A DNA stretch of 49,581 nt, taken from NCBI RefSeq assembly GCF_002093625.1, contig NZ_MRWD01000043.1:1-49581 (forward strand), written 5' to 3'. The DNA is from Rouxiella silvae (lineage in GTDB: Bacteria; Pseudomonadota; Gammaproteobacteria; Enterobacterales; Enterobacteriaceae). This document shows, piece after piece, positions 39,245 through 49,048 of this stretch (positions within the stretch are counted from its first letter, which is position 1; each line of letters opens with the position of its first letter). The notes under the pieces are model-generated. The model did not search any database, was not told where the DNA came from, and saw nothing but the letters and a program-made list of their open reading frames with translations. Position numbers and translations under genes: made by a program.

Positions 39245-40630
39245 ATGATGACGGATAAAGTCCGTATTGATACTTTAGGTGCTAATTCATTTAATGGAAA
39301 CAATGAAACCTATTTGGCGCGCCAAGCTGAATTTGAATCGAATGTTAGGAGTTATCCACGCAAGCTGCCGTTAGCCATTGCTAAAGCGCTCGGCGTTTGG
39401 ATCACCGACGTTGAGAATAATCAATATCTTGATTGCCTGGCCGGTGCGGGAACGCTGGCTCTTGGGCACAATCATCCTGACGTATTGCAAAGCATCCAAA
39501 ATGTCATTACTAGCGGCTTGCCGTTACATACGCTTGATCTGACGACGCCGTTGAAAGATGAGTTTTCAGCTTACCTGCTTTCTTTGCTGCCAGGTCAGGG
39601 TAAAGAGTACTGCCTGCAGTTCACCGGTCCTTCCGGCGCCGATGCAGTTGAAGCTGCACTGAAGTTGGCTAAAAAACACACTGGCCGTTCTAGCGTGATA
39701 AGCTTCTCCGGCGGCTATCATGGCATGACGCACGGCGCACTGGCGGTAACAGGCAATCTGTCACCGAAAGAAGCAGTGAACGGCATGATGCCAGAAGTGC
39801 AGTTTATGCCTTATCCGCACGTTTACCGTTGCCCGCTGGGCATTGGCGGCGACGCTGGCGTTAAAGCATTGACCTACTATTTCGAAAACCTGATCAACGA
39901 CGTTGAAAGCGGCGTCCGCAAACCTGCTGCCGTGATCCTCGAAGCTGTTCAGGGCGAGGGCGGTGTAAACCAAGCGCCTGTCGAGTGGCTGCAACGCATT
40001 CGTAAAGTGACTCAGGAACACGGCATTCTGCTGATCCTCGACGAAGTTCAGGCTGGATTCTGCCGTACCGGTAAATTCTTTGCCTTTGAACACGCGGGCA
40101 TCGAGCCAGACATTATCGTAATGTCTAAAGCCGTGGGCGGTGGTTTGCCACTTGCTGTTCTGGGTATCAAGAAGCAGTTTGACGCCTGGGAACCAGGTCA
40201 TCACACCGGTACCTTCCGGGGTAACCAACTGGCTATGGCAACCGGCCTGACGACACTGCAACACCTCAAAGACAATAAGATTGCCGATAAAGTTGCCGCT
40301 CAGGGTGAGTGGTTGACTGGCAAACTGACCGAGCTGCAGAAACGTTATCCGGTGATGGGTAACATTCGTGGTCCGGGTCTGATGATCGGCATCGAAATTG
40401 TGAAACCTGAAGAAGCGCAGGATCACATGGGTTGCTACCCGGCCGACGGTCAACTGTCTGCACTGCTGCAGAAGAAGTGTTTCGAAGCAGGGCTGATCCT
40501 TGAGCGCGGCGGACGCAATGGTTGCGTTCTTCGCCTGTTGCCTTCGTTGCTGATTACCAACGACGAGTTGGGTATTTTCCTGGACAAATTTGAGCAGGCG
40601 CTGTTAGCAGCCGGCGTCAAACCTGTCTAA
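39245..40630 (+). CDS. dat: Diaminobutyrate-2-oxoglutarate aminotransferase
   Basis: A 461-residue class III PLP aminotransferase. It transfers an amino group to L-aspartate 4-semialdehyde to form L-2,4-diaminobutyrate. The PLP lysine is residue 295 ([14 protein letters not shown]); the cofactor Asp lies in [13 protein letters not shown] and a phosphate-binding segment in [21 protein letters not shown]. The best family match is Dat of the Acinetobacter/Serratia/Enterobacter type rather than the EctB or GABA aminotransferases, because Ddc follows directly. Start: ATGATG at 39245 or 39248, after GTAGGAGAG. Confidence 0.93.
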   Translation: MMTDKVRIDTLGANSFNGNNETYLARQAEFESNVRSYPRKLPLAIAKALGVWITDVENNQYLDCLAGAGTLALGHNHPDVLQSIQNVITSGLPLHTLDLTTPLKDEFSAYLLSLLPGQGKEYCLQFTGPSGADAVEAALKLAKKHTGRSSVISFSGGYHGMTHGALAVTGNLSPKEAVNGMMPEVQFMPYPHVYRCPLGIGGDAGVKALTYYFENLINDVESGVRKPAAVILEAVQGEGGVNQAPVEWLQRIRKVTQEHGILLILDEVQAGFCRTGKFFAFEHAGIEPDIIVMSKAVGGGLPLAVLGIKKQFDAWEPGHHTGTFRGNQLAMATGLTTLQHLKDNKIADKVAAQGEWLTGKLTELQKRYPVMGNIRGPGLMIGIEIVKPEEAQDHMGCYPADGQLSALLQKKCFEAGLILERGGRNGCVLRLLPSLLITNDELGIFLDKFEQALLAAGVKPV

Positions 40631-40648
40631 ATGGAGCGATTGACCGAG

Positions 40649-42121
40649 ATGTCCAAGTTAAACCCGATTCTGGCAGCCTCCTCGCAAAGCACCGAGGCAT
40701 ACCAGCAGGCGATCGCCCAGAGTAGTGAAGCCGTTGTGCAGTGGTTGCAGCAGCCCGAGATGTATCAGGGTAAAACCGTTGCTGAACTGCGCGAACGCAT
40801 CACGCTGGACTTCAATCCTCAGGGCCTGGGTAACCAGGCCGCTATTGAACGTGCGATTGAGTATTTTTTAAAAGACAGCCTGTCGGTGCATCACCCACAG
40901 TGCGTCGCACACTTACACTGCCCAAGTCTGGTCATAAGCCAGGCTGCAGAAGTGCTGATCAACGCCACTAACCAGAGCATGGACTCCTGGGACCAAAGCC
41001 CGTCAGCCACCATCATTGAGATGAAGCTCGTCGAATGGCTGCGTACTCAGGTGGGTTACCAGCCTGGCGATGCTGGCGTGTTCACCAGTGGAGGCACCCA
41101 GAGCAACCTGATGGGCCTGATGCTGGCACGTGACGCCTTCTTTGCGCGTCAGGGACACTCAGTGCAGCAGGACGGCTTGGTTGGCGACCTGAAAAAAATC
41201 AAAGTATTCTGTTCTGAAAATGCCCACTTCTCGGTGCAGAAGAACATGGCTTTGATGGGCCTCGGCTACCAGTCCGTAACGCTGGTCAAAACTGACCGCT
41301 TTGCGCGCATGGACCTGAACGACCTGGCCGAAAAAATCGCCCTGTCGCAGGCCAACGGCGAGCAGATTTTGGCGATTGTCGCGACGGCCGGTACCACCGA
41401 TGCGGGCGCTATCGATCCACTGCGCGCTATCGCCACGCTGGCGGCAGAGCACAACATCTGGGTACACGTCGATGCGGCCTGGGGCGGCGCGCTGCTGCTT
41501 TCAGAGAAGTATCGCGATTATCTGGACGGCATTGAACTGGTGGACTCCATCACTCTGGACTTCCATAAGCAGTTCTTCCAGACCATCAGCTGTGGTGCTT
41601 TCCTGTTGAAAGAGGCCCGTCACTACGAGCTGATGCGCTATCAGGCGGCGTACCTGAACTCCGAGTTTGACGAAGCTCAGGGCGTACCCAACCTGGTATC
41701 CAAATCTCTACAGACCACGCGTCGTTTCGATGCATTGAAACTGTGGATGGGTCTGGAAGCGTTGGGACAGAAGCAATATGCCGAGATTATCGACCATGGC
41801 GTAACGCTGGCTCAGCAGGTTGCCCATTATGTGACCGAACAGCCTTCCATGGAACTGGTGATGCAGCCGCAGTTGGCCAGCGTATTGTTCCGTTCTCGCC
41901 CACTGCAGTTGGCTGGCGCAGATGATGCGGCTATCGCATTGTTAAACCAGAAGATTGGTGATGCGTTGCTGGAGTCTGGACGTGCCAACGTTGGCGTGAC
42001 CGAGTCTAACGGCGTGACCTGTCTGAAAGTGACACTGCTAAATCCGACCGTGACGCTGCAAGACATCATTGTCTTGCTGACGCTGGTGGATGAAACTGCG
42101 CAGCAGCTGCTGGCCGTTTAA
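40649..42121 (+). CDS. ddc: L-2,4-diaminobutyrate decarboxylase
   Basis: A 490-residue group II PLP decarboxylase that converts diaminobutyrate to 1,3-diaminopropane, a polyamine and a precursor of norspermidine and some siderophores. The PLP lysine is residue 307 (LDFHKQFFQ) and the substrate/cofactor segment VHVDAAWGGALLLSEKY precedes it. The start is taken as the ATG at 40649 (MSKLNPILAASSQ), the usual family start; an in-frame ATG at 40631 directly follows the dat stop but has no ribosome site. The TTTAAT end is followed by a bidirectional terminator. It forms an evident two-gene operon with dat. Confidence 0.94.
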   Translation: MSKLNPILAASSQSTEAYQQAIAQSSEAVVQWLQQPEMYQGKTVAELRERITLDFNPQGLGNQAAIERAIEYFLKDSLSVHHPQCVAHLHCPSLVISQAAEVLINATNQSMDSWDQSPSATIIEMKLVEWLRTQVGYQPGDAGVFTSGGTQSNLMGLMLARDAFFARQGHSVQQDGLVGDLKKIKVFCSENAHFSVQKNMALMGLGYQSVTLVKTDRFARMDLNDLAEKIALSQANGEQILAIVATAGTTDAGAIDPLRAIATLAAEHNIWVHVDAAWGGALLLSEKYRDYLDGIELVDSITLDFHKQFFQTISCGAFLLKEARHYELMRYQAAYLNSEFDEAQGVPNLVSKSLQTTRRFDALKLWMGLEALGQKQYAEIIDHGVTLAQQVAHYVTEQPSMELVMQPQLASVLFRSRPLQLAGADDAAIALLNQKIGDALLESGRANVGVTESNGVTCLKVTLLNPTVTLQDIIVLLTLVDETAQQLLAV

Positions 42122-42148
42122 TCTATTGACTCAGCGCTAACGCGCAGT

Positions 42149-42185
42149 AAAAAGCCGATAACATTTGATTGTTATCGGCTTTTTT
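42149..42185. terminator. Bidirectional terminator between ddc and rcsB
   Basis: AAAAAGCCGATAAC pairs with GTTATCGGCTTTTT around an 8-base loop. T-runs on both strands let it end ddc (plus) and rcsB (minus), which converge here. Confidence 0.95.
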
Positions 42186-42235
42186 ATTTCTATTGCCTGA
42201 GCGTTTAACTCACCGCTAATTAAGCGCGGCTAAAA

Positions 42236-42886
42236 CTAGTCTTTATCGATCGGCGTATTGCTGATGGATGAGAGGTAGTTGAGCAGGGCAATATCATTTT
42301 CAACGCCCAGTTTCATCATCGCTGATTTCTTCTGGCTGCTGATGGTTTTGATGCTGCGGTTCAGCTTGCGGGCAATCTCGGTTACCAGGAAGCCTTCGGC
42401 GAAGAGACGCAGTACTTCACTCTCTTTGGGTGATAAACGCTTGTCACCGTAGCCGTTGGCGCTGATTTTTTCGAGCAGTTTGGCTACGCTGTCAGGGGTA
42501 AACTTCTTACCCTTTTGCAATGCGGCCAGTGCTTTTGGTAGGTCAGTTGGCGCGCCCTGTTTCAGCACAATCCCTTCGATATCCAAGTCCAGCACCGAGC
42601 TGAGGATAGCCGGGTTGTTGTTCATGGTTAGCACAATAATCGACAGCTGCGGGTAGTGGCGCTTGATGTATTTGATAAGCGTAATACCGTCACCGTATTT
42701 ATCACCCGGCATCGACAGGTCGGTTATCAGCACATGTGCATCAAGCTTGCTGAGGCTATTGATAAGCGCAGTCGAGTCTTCAAACTCACCCACCACGTTA
42801 ACCCACTCAATTTGTTCAAGGGACTTACGGATCCCAAATAAGACGATAGGATGGTCGTCGGCAATAATTACGTTCATATTGTTCAT
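42236..42886 (-). CDS. rcsB: RcsB, response regulator of the Rcs phosphorelay
   Basis: A 216-residue NarL/FixJ-family regulator, nearly identical to E. coli RcsB over its whole length. The receiver domain has the acidic pair in IIADDHP and phospho-acceptor Asp56 (LITDLSMPGD); the C-terminal LuxR-type helix-turn-helix has RLSPKESEVLRLFAEGF and RSIKTISSQKKSAM. It controls capsule, motility and envelope-stress genes, alone or with RcsA and other partners. The ATG at 42886 (MNNMNVIIADD) is chosen over an in-frame start at 42922 that would overlap rcsD. It is 4 bp after the rcsD stop. Confidence 0.98.
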   Translation of the reverse strand: MNNMNVIIADDHPIVLFGIRKSLEQIEWVNVVGEFEDSTALINSLSKLDAHVLITDLSMPGDKYGDGITLIKYIKRHYPQLSIIVLTMNNNPAILSSVLDLDIEGIVLKQGAPTDLPKALAALQKGKKFTPDSVAKLLEKISANGYGDKRLSPKESEVLRLFAEGFLVTEIARKLNRSIKTISSQKKSAMMKLGVENDIALLNYLSSISNTPIDKD

Positions 42887-42890
42887 GTGA

Positions 42891-45635
42891 TTAGCTACCT
42901 TGCTGCAGCAGTCTGGAGACAAAAGAATCGATCTGATTAATATTGTCTGAGATCATCAACACTTCACCTTCGGCGAGATGTTGTTCTAATTTTTCACACA
43001 GTTGCTTACCCGGCGTCAGGTTAAGCATGGCGAACACTCCCTTGAGCCGATGTGCGGTCTGGGAAAGCGATGTAAAATCACGACGTTGATTTTCATTATA
43101 CAGTTTCTCGATATCTTCCGGTACTGTATCGACAAATAGCGGGTAATAGTCACTCGCCAGCAGCTGCTTCACGTAGGCTTCGATTTCATCGTCGCCGGTA
43201 CCGGAATCTAAATTACCGTTAGTTGTGCCAGCATGACTGAATTCCAGGGACGAAGACGCGACTTCAAATTCCTCTTCTTCCAGCAATTGCTGCTCAATTA
43301 ACAGTAGGGTCGCGTCTATCAGCGCACTGCCGATATTGTAATTGACGCGAATATAGCTTTTTTCAAGTTTGTGGAATCCCATCTCGTCGCTGGTCAGCAG
43401 CAGCGTGTAGTTGTCACTGTGCTGAGCGTTATCGGTTAATAATACATCGTATTCACGGGTTGGCTGCCTTTCGTCGGCAACAATACAAATTGCGCCATAG
43501 GCACTCATGATACGCGTCACGATACCGCGTACTTCATCCGCCGTGATGTCGAGCAGCACCGTGACATCGTCCAGCAATTTTTCATCGGTTGCTTCAGTAT
43601 CAATAGCTTCAAACGTCTGCTTGACCCGCACTGTATAGCGCGTACCGATGTCAATTTTGCTGCGTATTTCCAGCTGCCCGCCCAGCTTTTTACATAACTG
43701 GTTGCACAGGTAAAAAGTCAGTCCCGAGCCGTGATTAAAACGGTCTACCAGCGTTTGGCTGAGGAACGGGTAATTAAGATTGCTGATTTCCTCTTTCGAC
43801 AGGCCGCTGCCGGTATCGGTAATGTGGAAAAGCAGCTGATCGGGATGTTCAGGGTCCTGCTCGCTGGTTAGCGTCACTTTCCCCAGGGAGGTCGAGACTA
43901 TGGCGTAGTCAAGCAGCAGTGAGAGGATCTTCTTCACCGCCACCGGGTCGCCGATGTAATTATCCAGTGGGTTGGGTTGGAAGTGGTTGAGCAGCACCAG
44001 TCCTTTCTGATTGATTTTCGGTAATGCTTCAAGCAACAACTCGTCGGTCAGCGCTGCCAACGAATAGTGCTGCTGGGTTGGTTGCCAATCCTGTGTTTCA
44101 AGACGCGTGAGCATGGTGATGTTATCAATCAGCGTCAGTACGCTTGTAGACTCTGTGAGCAGCGACTTATGGGTTTTTTCACGCTCGTCATCGGCCTCCA
44201 TCGAGGTCAGTTTTTCGACCAACGCGTGCAGTTCAATCAGCGGCTGATTGAGCTCAATTCCCAAATTGTGCAGCATGAGCTTACGCGCTTGCAGATTTTT
44301 CTCGTGCTCGCGGCGAGCCTGTTGCAGTGTTTTGTTAACCATCGCCTCTTTATCCTGATCGTGCATCAAGAAAAGAAACGTCTCGGGTGCTATCTGGCTG
44401 CGCACCATGCGAATTTCATACACTTCGTTATTGACCGTAGCCTGAATAACGCCGTGGTGCTCTCCGGCCATATTGGCAATTTTGTCGAGGCTGAGATGAG
44501 GCAATAGCTGCTCGGCAATTTTATTGCTTACCACTACGCTGTGGCTGCTGAAGTTGTAAATCAGTAGGCCAACGGAGAGGTTGGAAATGATCTCCTGGTT
44601 CAGTGCCTGTTGAGTGTGCAACTGATGCGCCAGATTTTCGCTAGGTCGAATGTATTTATGACGGATCAGATAGATGCCCGCCATGGCCATCGCCAGCAGG
44701 ACAACGTTGATCAGAATCAGCCAGAAGTTGTTATGCGCCAAATCGACAATCAGCGGCACGACCGGCACGCGGTAGATAAGATTCAGAGGCGAGTTGCTTA
44801 GCGGCACGCTAATAAACACCGACCAGCCCTCAAGAGAGATGCTGCTGCCTGCGTTTGGCTCCTGCGGAGCATCGCCTTCGTTAACTGTATCGTTGTTGCT
44901 GGTGATTTGGAAATTGTCGCGCGCCATGCTCGACGGGATCAAATCGCTCATCGGCAGGTCAAAGGCGATTACCGTCGCCAGATTGCCAGGATTGTTAAAG
45001 GTGGTGCGCAGCGAGAAGAAGTAGTCGCTGGAGCTGCGTGATTTGCGCAGATTGGAGTAGCTCTCTCGCTCGTCCAGCGTGTTTGCCTGCTGCAGCATCT
45101 CTGCGCGACGCGCCTGCAGTGCGGCGTAAAAATAATTCTCTTTAAGGCGAGAGTCCTGCTGTTGCATCGGTTGGGTGGTCACCAGCATCAGGCTGTTGTC
45201 TTGGCCGTTAAGATAATACATCGAATAGGGCAGGTTTTTAGACCCCCACTGTTCGTCAAGAAAACTCGAAATTTTTAGCGTTAAATCCAAGGTCGCAGCA
45301 TCGTGGGTGCCATAAATCAGTGCATCGGTTTTTTTATGCGGCTTGTTAATGAAGAACATGTCCTGGCGAAGTTTAACTTCCTGCACGTTCTGCGGAATTT
45401 GCGCCAGCGGTTGACCCGTATAGTTATCGTAAATTTTATAGGTCAAAAAGCGGTAGTGATCGATACGTTTTTGCAGACGATCGCCAGTATATTGCAGCGT
45501 GCGCAGCTTGTCATTGAGGTAGGCATTGGTGTAGTTGTAGCCGTAGAGCCCCAGTCCCACTGCGAGCAGCAGAATGAAGATCCAAAAAAATCGCGTGATG
45601 TTGGTCGAAGTCAGCGATAAGTATTTACTTGGCAT
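42891..45635 (-). CDS. rcsD: RcsD, phosphotransfer intermediate of the Rcs phosphorelay
   Basis: A 914-residue inner-membrane protein (E. coli 890) that relays phosphate from RcsC to RcsB. One helix lies near residues 14-34, a periplasmic domain contains SMYYLNGQDNSLMLVTT, a second helix lies near 305-325, then comes a histidine-kinase-like part without a phospho-His and a C-terminal HPt domain. The HPt histidine is residue 862 (SQTAHRLKGVFAMLN). The ATG follows an MFS gene stop after only 21 bp with a distant AGGAAA, unlike E. coli, where micF and ompC lie directly upstream. rcsB follows closely. Confidence 0.96.
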   Translation of the reverse strand: MPSKYLSLTSTNITRFFWIFILLLAVGLGLYGYNYTNAYLNDKLRTLQYTGDRLQKRIDHYRFLTYKIYDNYTGQPLAQIPQNVQEVKLRQDMFFINKPHKKTDALIYGTHDAATLDLTLKISSFLDEQWGSKNLPYSMYYLNGQDNSLMLVTTQPMQQQDSRLKENYFYAALQARRAEMLQQANTLDERESYSNLRKSRSSSDYFFSLRTTFNNPGNLATVIAFDLPMSDLIPSSMARDNFQITSNNDTVNEGDAPQEPNAGSSISLEGWSVFISVPLSNSPLNLIYRVPVVPLIVDLAHNNFWLILINVVLLAMAMAGIYLIRHKYIRPSENLAHQLHTQQALNQEIISNLSVGLLIYNFSSHSVVVSNKIAEQLLPHLSLDKIANMAGEHHGVIQATVNNEVYEIRMVRSQIAPETFLFLMHDQDKEAMVNKTLQQARREHEKNLQARKLMLHNLGIELNQPLIELHALVEKLTSMEADDEREKTHKSLLTESTSVLTLIDNITMLTRLETQDWQPTQQHYSLAALTDELLLEALPKINQKGLVLLNHFQPNPLDNYIGDPVAVKKILSLLLDYAIVSTSLGKVTLTSEQDPEHPDQLLFHITDTGSGLSKEEISNLNYPFLSQTLVDRFNHGSGLTFYLCNQLCKKLGGQLEIRSKIDIGTRYTVRVKQTFEAIDTEATDEKLLDDVTVLLDITADEVRGIVTRIMSAYGAICIVADERQPTREYDVLLTDNAQHSDNYTLLLTSDEMGFHKLEKSYIRVNYNIGSALIDATLLLIEQQLLEEEEFEVASSSLEFSHAGTTNGNLDSGTGDDEIEAYVKQLLASDYYPLFVDTVPEDIEKLYNENQRRDFTSLSQTAHRLKGVFAMLNLTPGKQLCEKLEQHLAEGEVLMISDNINQIDSFVSRLLQQGS

Positions 45636-45656
45636 GATGGTGACGCTTTTCCTAAG

Positions 45657-46823
45657 TTAGCGGGTAACAGCACGCGCGCTGGCAGCAACCAGCAGCAGCA
45701 GAGCCGCAACGCAGCTCAATGCAATCGACAGATTACTCACTTGTGCAATAAATCCTACCAGTGCTGGACCGGCCAGTATTCCGGCGTAACCCAGCGTGGT
45801 TACTGAAGCGATAGCCAGATTGGCAGGCATCGTGCTTTGGTTTCCTGCTGCGCTGAACATAATTGGAACCAAATTTGAGGCACCCAAACCGACCATGATA
45901 AATCCGACTGCCACAGCATACAGACTATCTGCGCCCACCGACAGAAGCAGTCCTGCGCAGGCAGTCAGGCTACCAATCAGTAATACTTTAAAACGACCAA
46001 AATAGTTGACGATTTTATCGCCCGACAGACGTCCAATCGTCATGGCAATCGCGAAAATAATATAGCCCAAACCGGCATTATGCGGATTCATTCCGCGCTC
46101 AGTGATCAGGAACAGCGCGCTCCAGTCGAGCATGGCGCCTTCGGTTAAAAACATGACAAAGCACAGTAGCCCGAGAAAAATCACCCAGCCTCTTGGCATA
46201 ACCAGCATCGGTTCGCCTTTTTTACTTTTGGTGTCATGCCAAAAATGTTTGCTGATACCGGCGAGCAAAACCAGCACCAAGGCAATGACGACCAGAGTGG
46301 CAATAAAAGGCGTCAGTTCCAGTGAAAGCATGCCACTGACCGCCAGCGCACCCAAAATACAGCCGATGCTAAAGAATCCGTGAAAACCTGACATCATTGC
46401 GCGCCCGCTGGCTTTTTCAACCACCACGGCGTGCACGTTCATCGCCACGTCAACCATACCAATCGCCATGCCAAAAATCAGCAGTGCCCATGCCATTCCA
46501 GCCGTCGAATCCATCAGGGTCAGCAGTGGCAGGTCCAGACAGAGCACGACAGTGGAAAGTATGATAACCGCCTTGCAGCCCATTTTTCCGGTCAGATAGC
46601 CGGTTAGAGGCATGGAAAAGGTCGATCCTGCGCCAATGCATAGCAGCAGTAACCCCAACGTTCCGTCACTAATATCGAGGCGAATTTTTACAAACGGAAC
46701 CAACGGTGCCCATGCCGAGATGGCAAAGCCGGAAAGCAGGAAGATAATGCGGGTGGCAACCTGCTGCGCGGTGCCCGGCCGAGTTTGAGCCACTGAGAGG
46801 TTTAGCATAGATTCTGCAGGCAT
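45657..46823 (-). CDS. MFS transporter, YbjJ-like
   Basis: A 388-residue major-facilitator protein with 12 predicted helices. Similarity in pattern to E. coli YbjJ is seen in GMVDVAMNVHAVVVEKASGR, MMSGFHGFFSIG, LTEGAMLDWSALFL, TIGRLSGDKIV and SVTTLGYAGILAGPALVGF. Substrate unknown. Its stop is 21 bp from the rcsD ATG, with no hairpin between them, so transcripts may run on into rcsD-rcsB. It is flanked on the other side by the terminator of the DUF4034 gene at 46931-46959. Confidence 0.85.
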   Translation of the reverse strand: MPAESMLNLSVAQTRPGTAQQVATRIIFLLSGFAISAWAPLVPFVKIRLDISDGTLGLLLLCIGAGSTFSMPLTGYLTGKMGCKAVIILSTVVLCLDLPLLTLMDSTAGMAWALLIFGMAIGMVDVAMNVHAVVVEKASGRAMMSGFHGFFSIGCILGALAVSGMLSLELTPFIATLVVIALVLVLLAGISKHFWHDTKSKKGEPMLVMPRGWVIFLGLLCFVMFLTEGAMLDWSALFLITERGMNPHNAGLGYIIFAIAMTIGRLSGDKIVNYFGRFKVLLIGSLTACAGLLLSVGADSLYAVAVGFIMVGLGASNLVPIMFSAAGNQSTMPANLAIASVTTLGYAGILAGPALVGFIAQVSNLSIALSCVAALLLLVAASARAVTR

Positions 46824-46930
46824 GCGTTCGTCAATCCCTTCTTATTGTTTTATGAAATCCATTTACAGGATATAACGAATACTTGTCGAAAAACGGCGGT
46901 CTTTCAATCATAAAAAGCCCGTTCTAACGT

Positions 46931-46959
46931 AAAAAAAGCCAGTTTTAGCGAAAACTGGC
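46931..46959 (-). terminator. Intrinsic terminator of the DUF4034/Sel1 gene
   Basis: On the minus strand, GCCAGTTTT pairs with AAAACTGGC around CGCT and is followed by seven T. It lies 47 bp past the gene's stop and before the MFS gene. Confidence 0.93.
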
Positions 46960-47005
46960 CGCGAATTGTATCAGAAACGTCAAGGTAGCGTTATTACCGG
47001 TCGTC

Positions 47006-49048
47006 TTAATCTCGGATTTCTGCCACCGGTTGTTCGTCCGGTAACGCAGGTGCACTACTTTGACGGTAGGCCGCGGTAAAGTCGGCGCCTTCAACCTTGC
47101 GTTTGTCCTGCCACAGCCCCATGCGGGCGCGCAGTGACCCTTCAAGCTCATTCACCGCCTGTCGGGCTGGTTCTGATTCAGGGTTAAGCTCAAGCACAAA
47201 GTTCATCAACTGCCAGGCGATGTATTTGTTCTTTTTGGTGCCGATGCCTTGCATCCACGCCATGCCGAGGGTATAGGCGGCCTCAAAACGTTCGGGATGT
47301 TCAACATTAGCCAATATTGCTGGCAGAGAAATGTCTACCGCTTGGCGTTTCTCTGCCTCTGAGCCTAAATCCAGCGCACAGCTTGCGCGCCAGTAGTCGG
47401 CAGAGGCGTGACCCGCATCACTGGCGCGCTGATACCACTGCATCGCCTGCTGGTAGTCGACGTCGCCGCCCAATCCTTCGCGCAGCGCGTTGGCGCAGCT
47501 GAACATGGCGGGAACTAATCCTGAACGAGCGGCGCTGAGTACGCAGTCCAGCGCGTTACTGTCATTGTGCAACGCCTCGGGAACGTCCTGATGCCAAGCA
47601 TTACGATAGAAAAAGAACAGCTCATAGCTGTGCAGAGCACTGCCTCGGCGTGCCATTTCAGTCATCAGGTAATGTGTGGCCTCAATGTCGTCATTAATGG
47701 CCATGTCGTGGGCCAGAACTAACAAGTCTTTGCCGACGCTTTCGATGACGTGCTGCTGCTGCATGAGTGACGCTGCGCGGTCCATCAGCGCTTCGCTCAA
47801 ATCCGGGTCATGAGGCAGGCCGTAAAGACCATACTGCACGGCGGCGGCGGCAAAAGCGGTGAGTAAGGGATCATCAGCGCGGTTGATGGCGCGTATCAGC
47901 AGAGACGTCAGCACTGACAGGGCTTCGGGTTGTTGATCAATGGACTGCTCATTGGCCAGCACGGCGCGAGAAATAAATAAGGCGGCAAATTTACCCGGCA
48001 TCGCCTGCGGTGAGACGGCAAAAAGGTCGGCATACACCTGCAGACCCGCGTGGTCGTCGTCCTGCCAATAGGCAATACAGGTTCCGGCGAGATTGAGTAA
48101 CGCTATGCGTGTGGCTGGCTCAAGAGGCTGTGCCAGCAGAGTGGCCAACTGCTGCTGAAGCTGCGCGGCGCGAGGAGAGTCACGGTCGGCGATATCACCG
48201 CCTAGGGCCTCAAGCAGTGCATTGGCCCTAAACTGATTGCGCTCTTCGTCGCTGAATTCGGCGCAAAGCGGGCCGTCGATTATCTGGTTTTGCCGTTCAT
48301 CGTTTCCCCCCCAATAGCTCGAGTGAAACAGCAGATAAGATTCCATGCTGCCTACGTCGCTGTGGCGTACAGACATTGCCATGCGCAGCCAGTAATCCAG
48401 CGCATCTTCTTCATGGCGACGGGTATTTTGCAGCGCGGCAGGAAGCTGCTGCGGCCAGTGGGTCACGGGTGCAACGCCAATCTGATAGAGATAGGCAACG
48501 CCCTGTTGCCATACTTGGCTGCCCTGGATGTTGAACTGCTCATGCAGTGGTTTTGGCTGTTTACCCGCGAACAGAGCACGCAGCCAATAAGGCTCTCCAA
48601 ATCCGCCGCTTAGATTCATCATGTGGCGAAAAGCGTGTGTGGGACGCGGGTGACAGGCAATGGCATTTAAAAAGGAGATAACGGCGTAGTCACAGCACAA
48701 CTGAGCGCCGAGCCACTGTGAATCTTCGACTTCGTGCTCTGGCCCGTGTTCATTGCGGATAACCCAAGCCTGTTCATGCCAGAACATGCCCAGCATACAG
48801 TGAGCGTGGTAGCTGGTTGGGTACTGCTGCTGCCAGTCCCCAAGAATTTCGAGACGCTGGACTGCCGTTTCTTCCTTGGAAAACAGAGTATCAGGATGCA
48901 TCATCAGACCATAGGCGTTGTCGGCCTCGCTCTGATTTTGCCAACCGCGCATTTGTGACAACAGCCACTCGTCGAGTTTGAGAAAACGGCGGGTTGCCAG
49001 CAGCATCTGTGCTTTGGCGATGTTGTCTTGCTTGTCCGGTTGTTGCAT
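47006..49048 (-). CDS. DUF4034 and Sel1-repeat protein of unknown function
   Basis: A 680-residue soluble protein without a signal peptide or membrane segment. The N-terminal third (LLATRRFLKLDEWLLSQM and onward) looks like the DUF4034 domain found in many gammaproteobacteria. The C-terminal third has Sel1-like repeats, clearest in ALREGLGGDVDYQQAMQWYQRASDAGHASADYWRA, read as two parts around residues 550-585, and later in AAYTLGMAWMQGIGTKKNKY. Such repeats usually mediate protein contacts. Function unknown. It is alone between micF and the MFS gene, with its own terminator. Confidence 0.75.
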   Translation of the reverse strand: MQQPDKQDNIAKAQMLLATRRFLKLDEWLLSQMRGWQNQSEADNAYGLMMHPDTLFSKEETAVQRLEILGDWQQQYPTSYHAHCMLGMFWHEQAWVIRNEHGPEHEVEDSQWLGAQLCCDYAVISFLNAIACHPRPTHAFRHMMNLSGGFGEPYWLRALFAGKQPKPLHEQFNIQGSQVWQQGVAYLYQIGVAPVTHWPQQLPAALQNTRRHEEDALDYWLRMAMSVRHSDVGSMESYLLFHSSYWGGNDERQNQIIDGPLCAEFSDEERNQFRANALLEALGGDIADRDSPRAAQLQQQLATLLAQPLEPATRIALLNLAGTCIAYWQDDDHAGLQVYADLFAVSPQAMPGKFAALFISRAVLANEQSIDQQPEALSVLTSLLIRAINRADDPLLTAFAAAAVQYGLYGLPHDPDLSEALMDRAASLMQQQHVIESVGKDLLVLAHDMAINDDIEATHYLMTEMARRGSALHSYELFFFYRNAWHQDVPEALHNDSNALDCVLSAARSGLVPAMFSCANALREGLGGDVDYQQAMQWYQRASDAGHASADYWRASCALDLGSEAEKRQAVDISLPAILANVEHPERFEAAYTLGMAWMQGIGTKKNKYIAWQLMNFVLELNPESEPARQAVNELEGSLRARMGLWQDKRKVEGADFTAAYRQSSAPALPDEQPVAEIRD

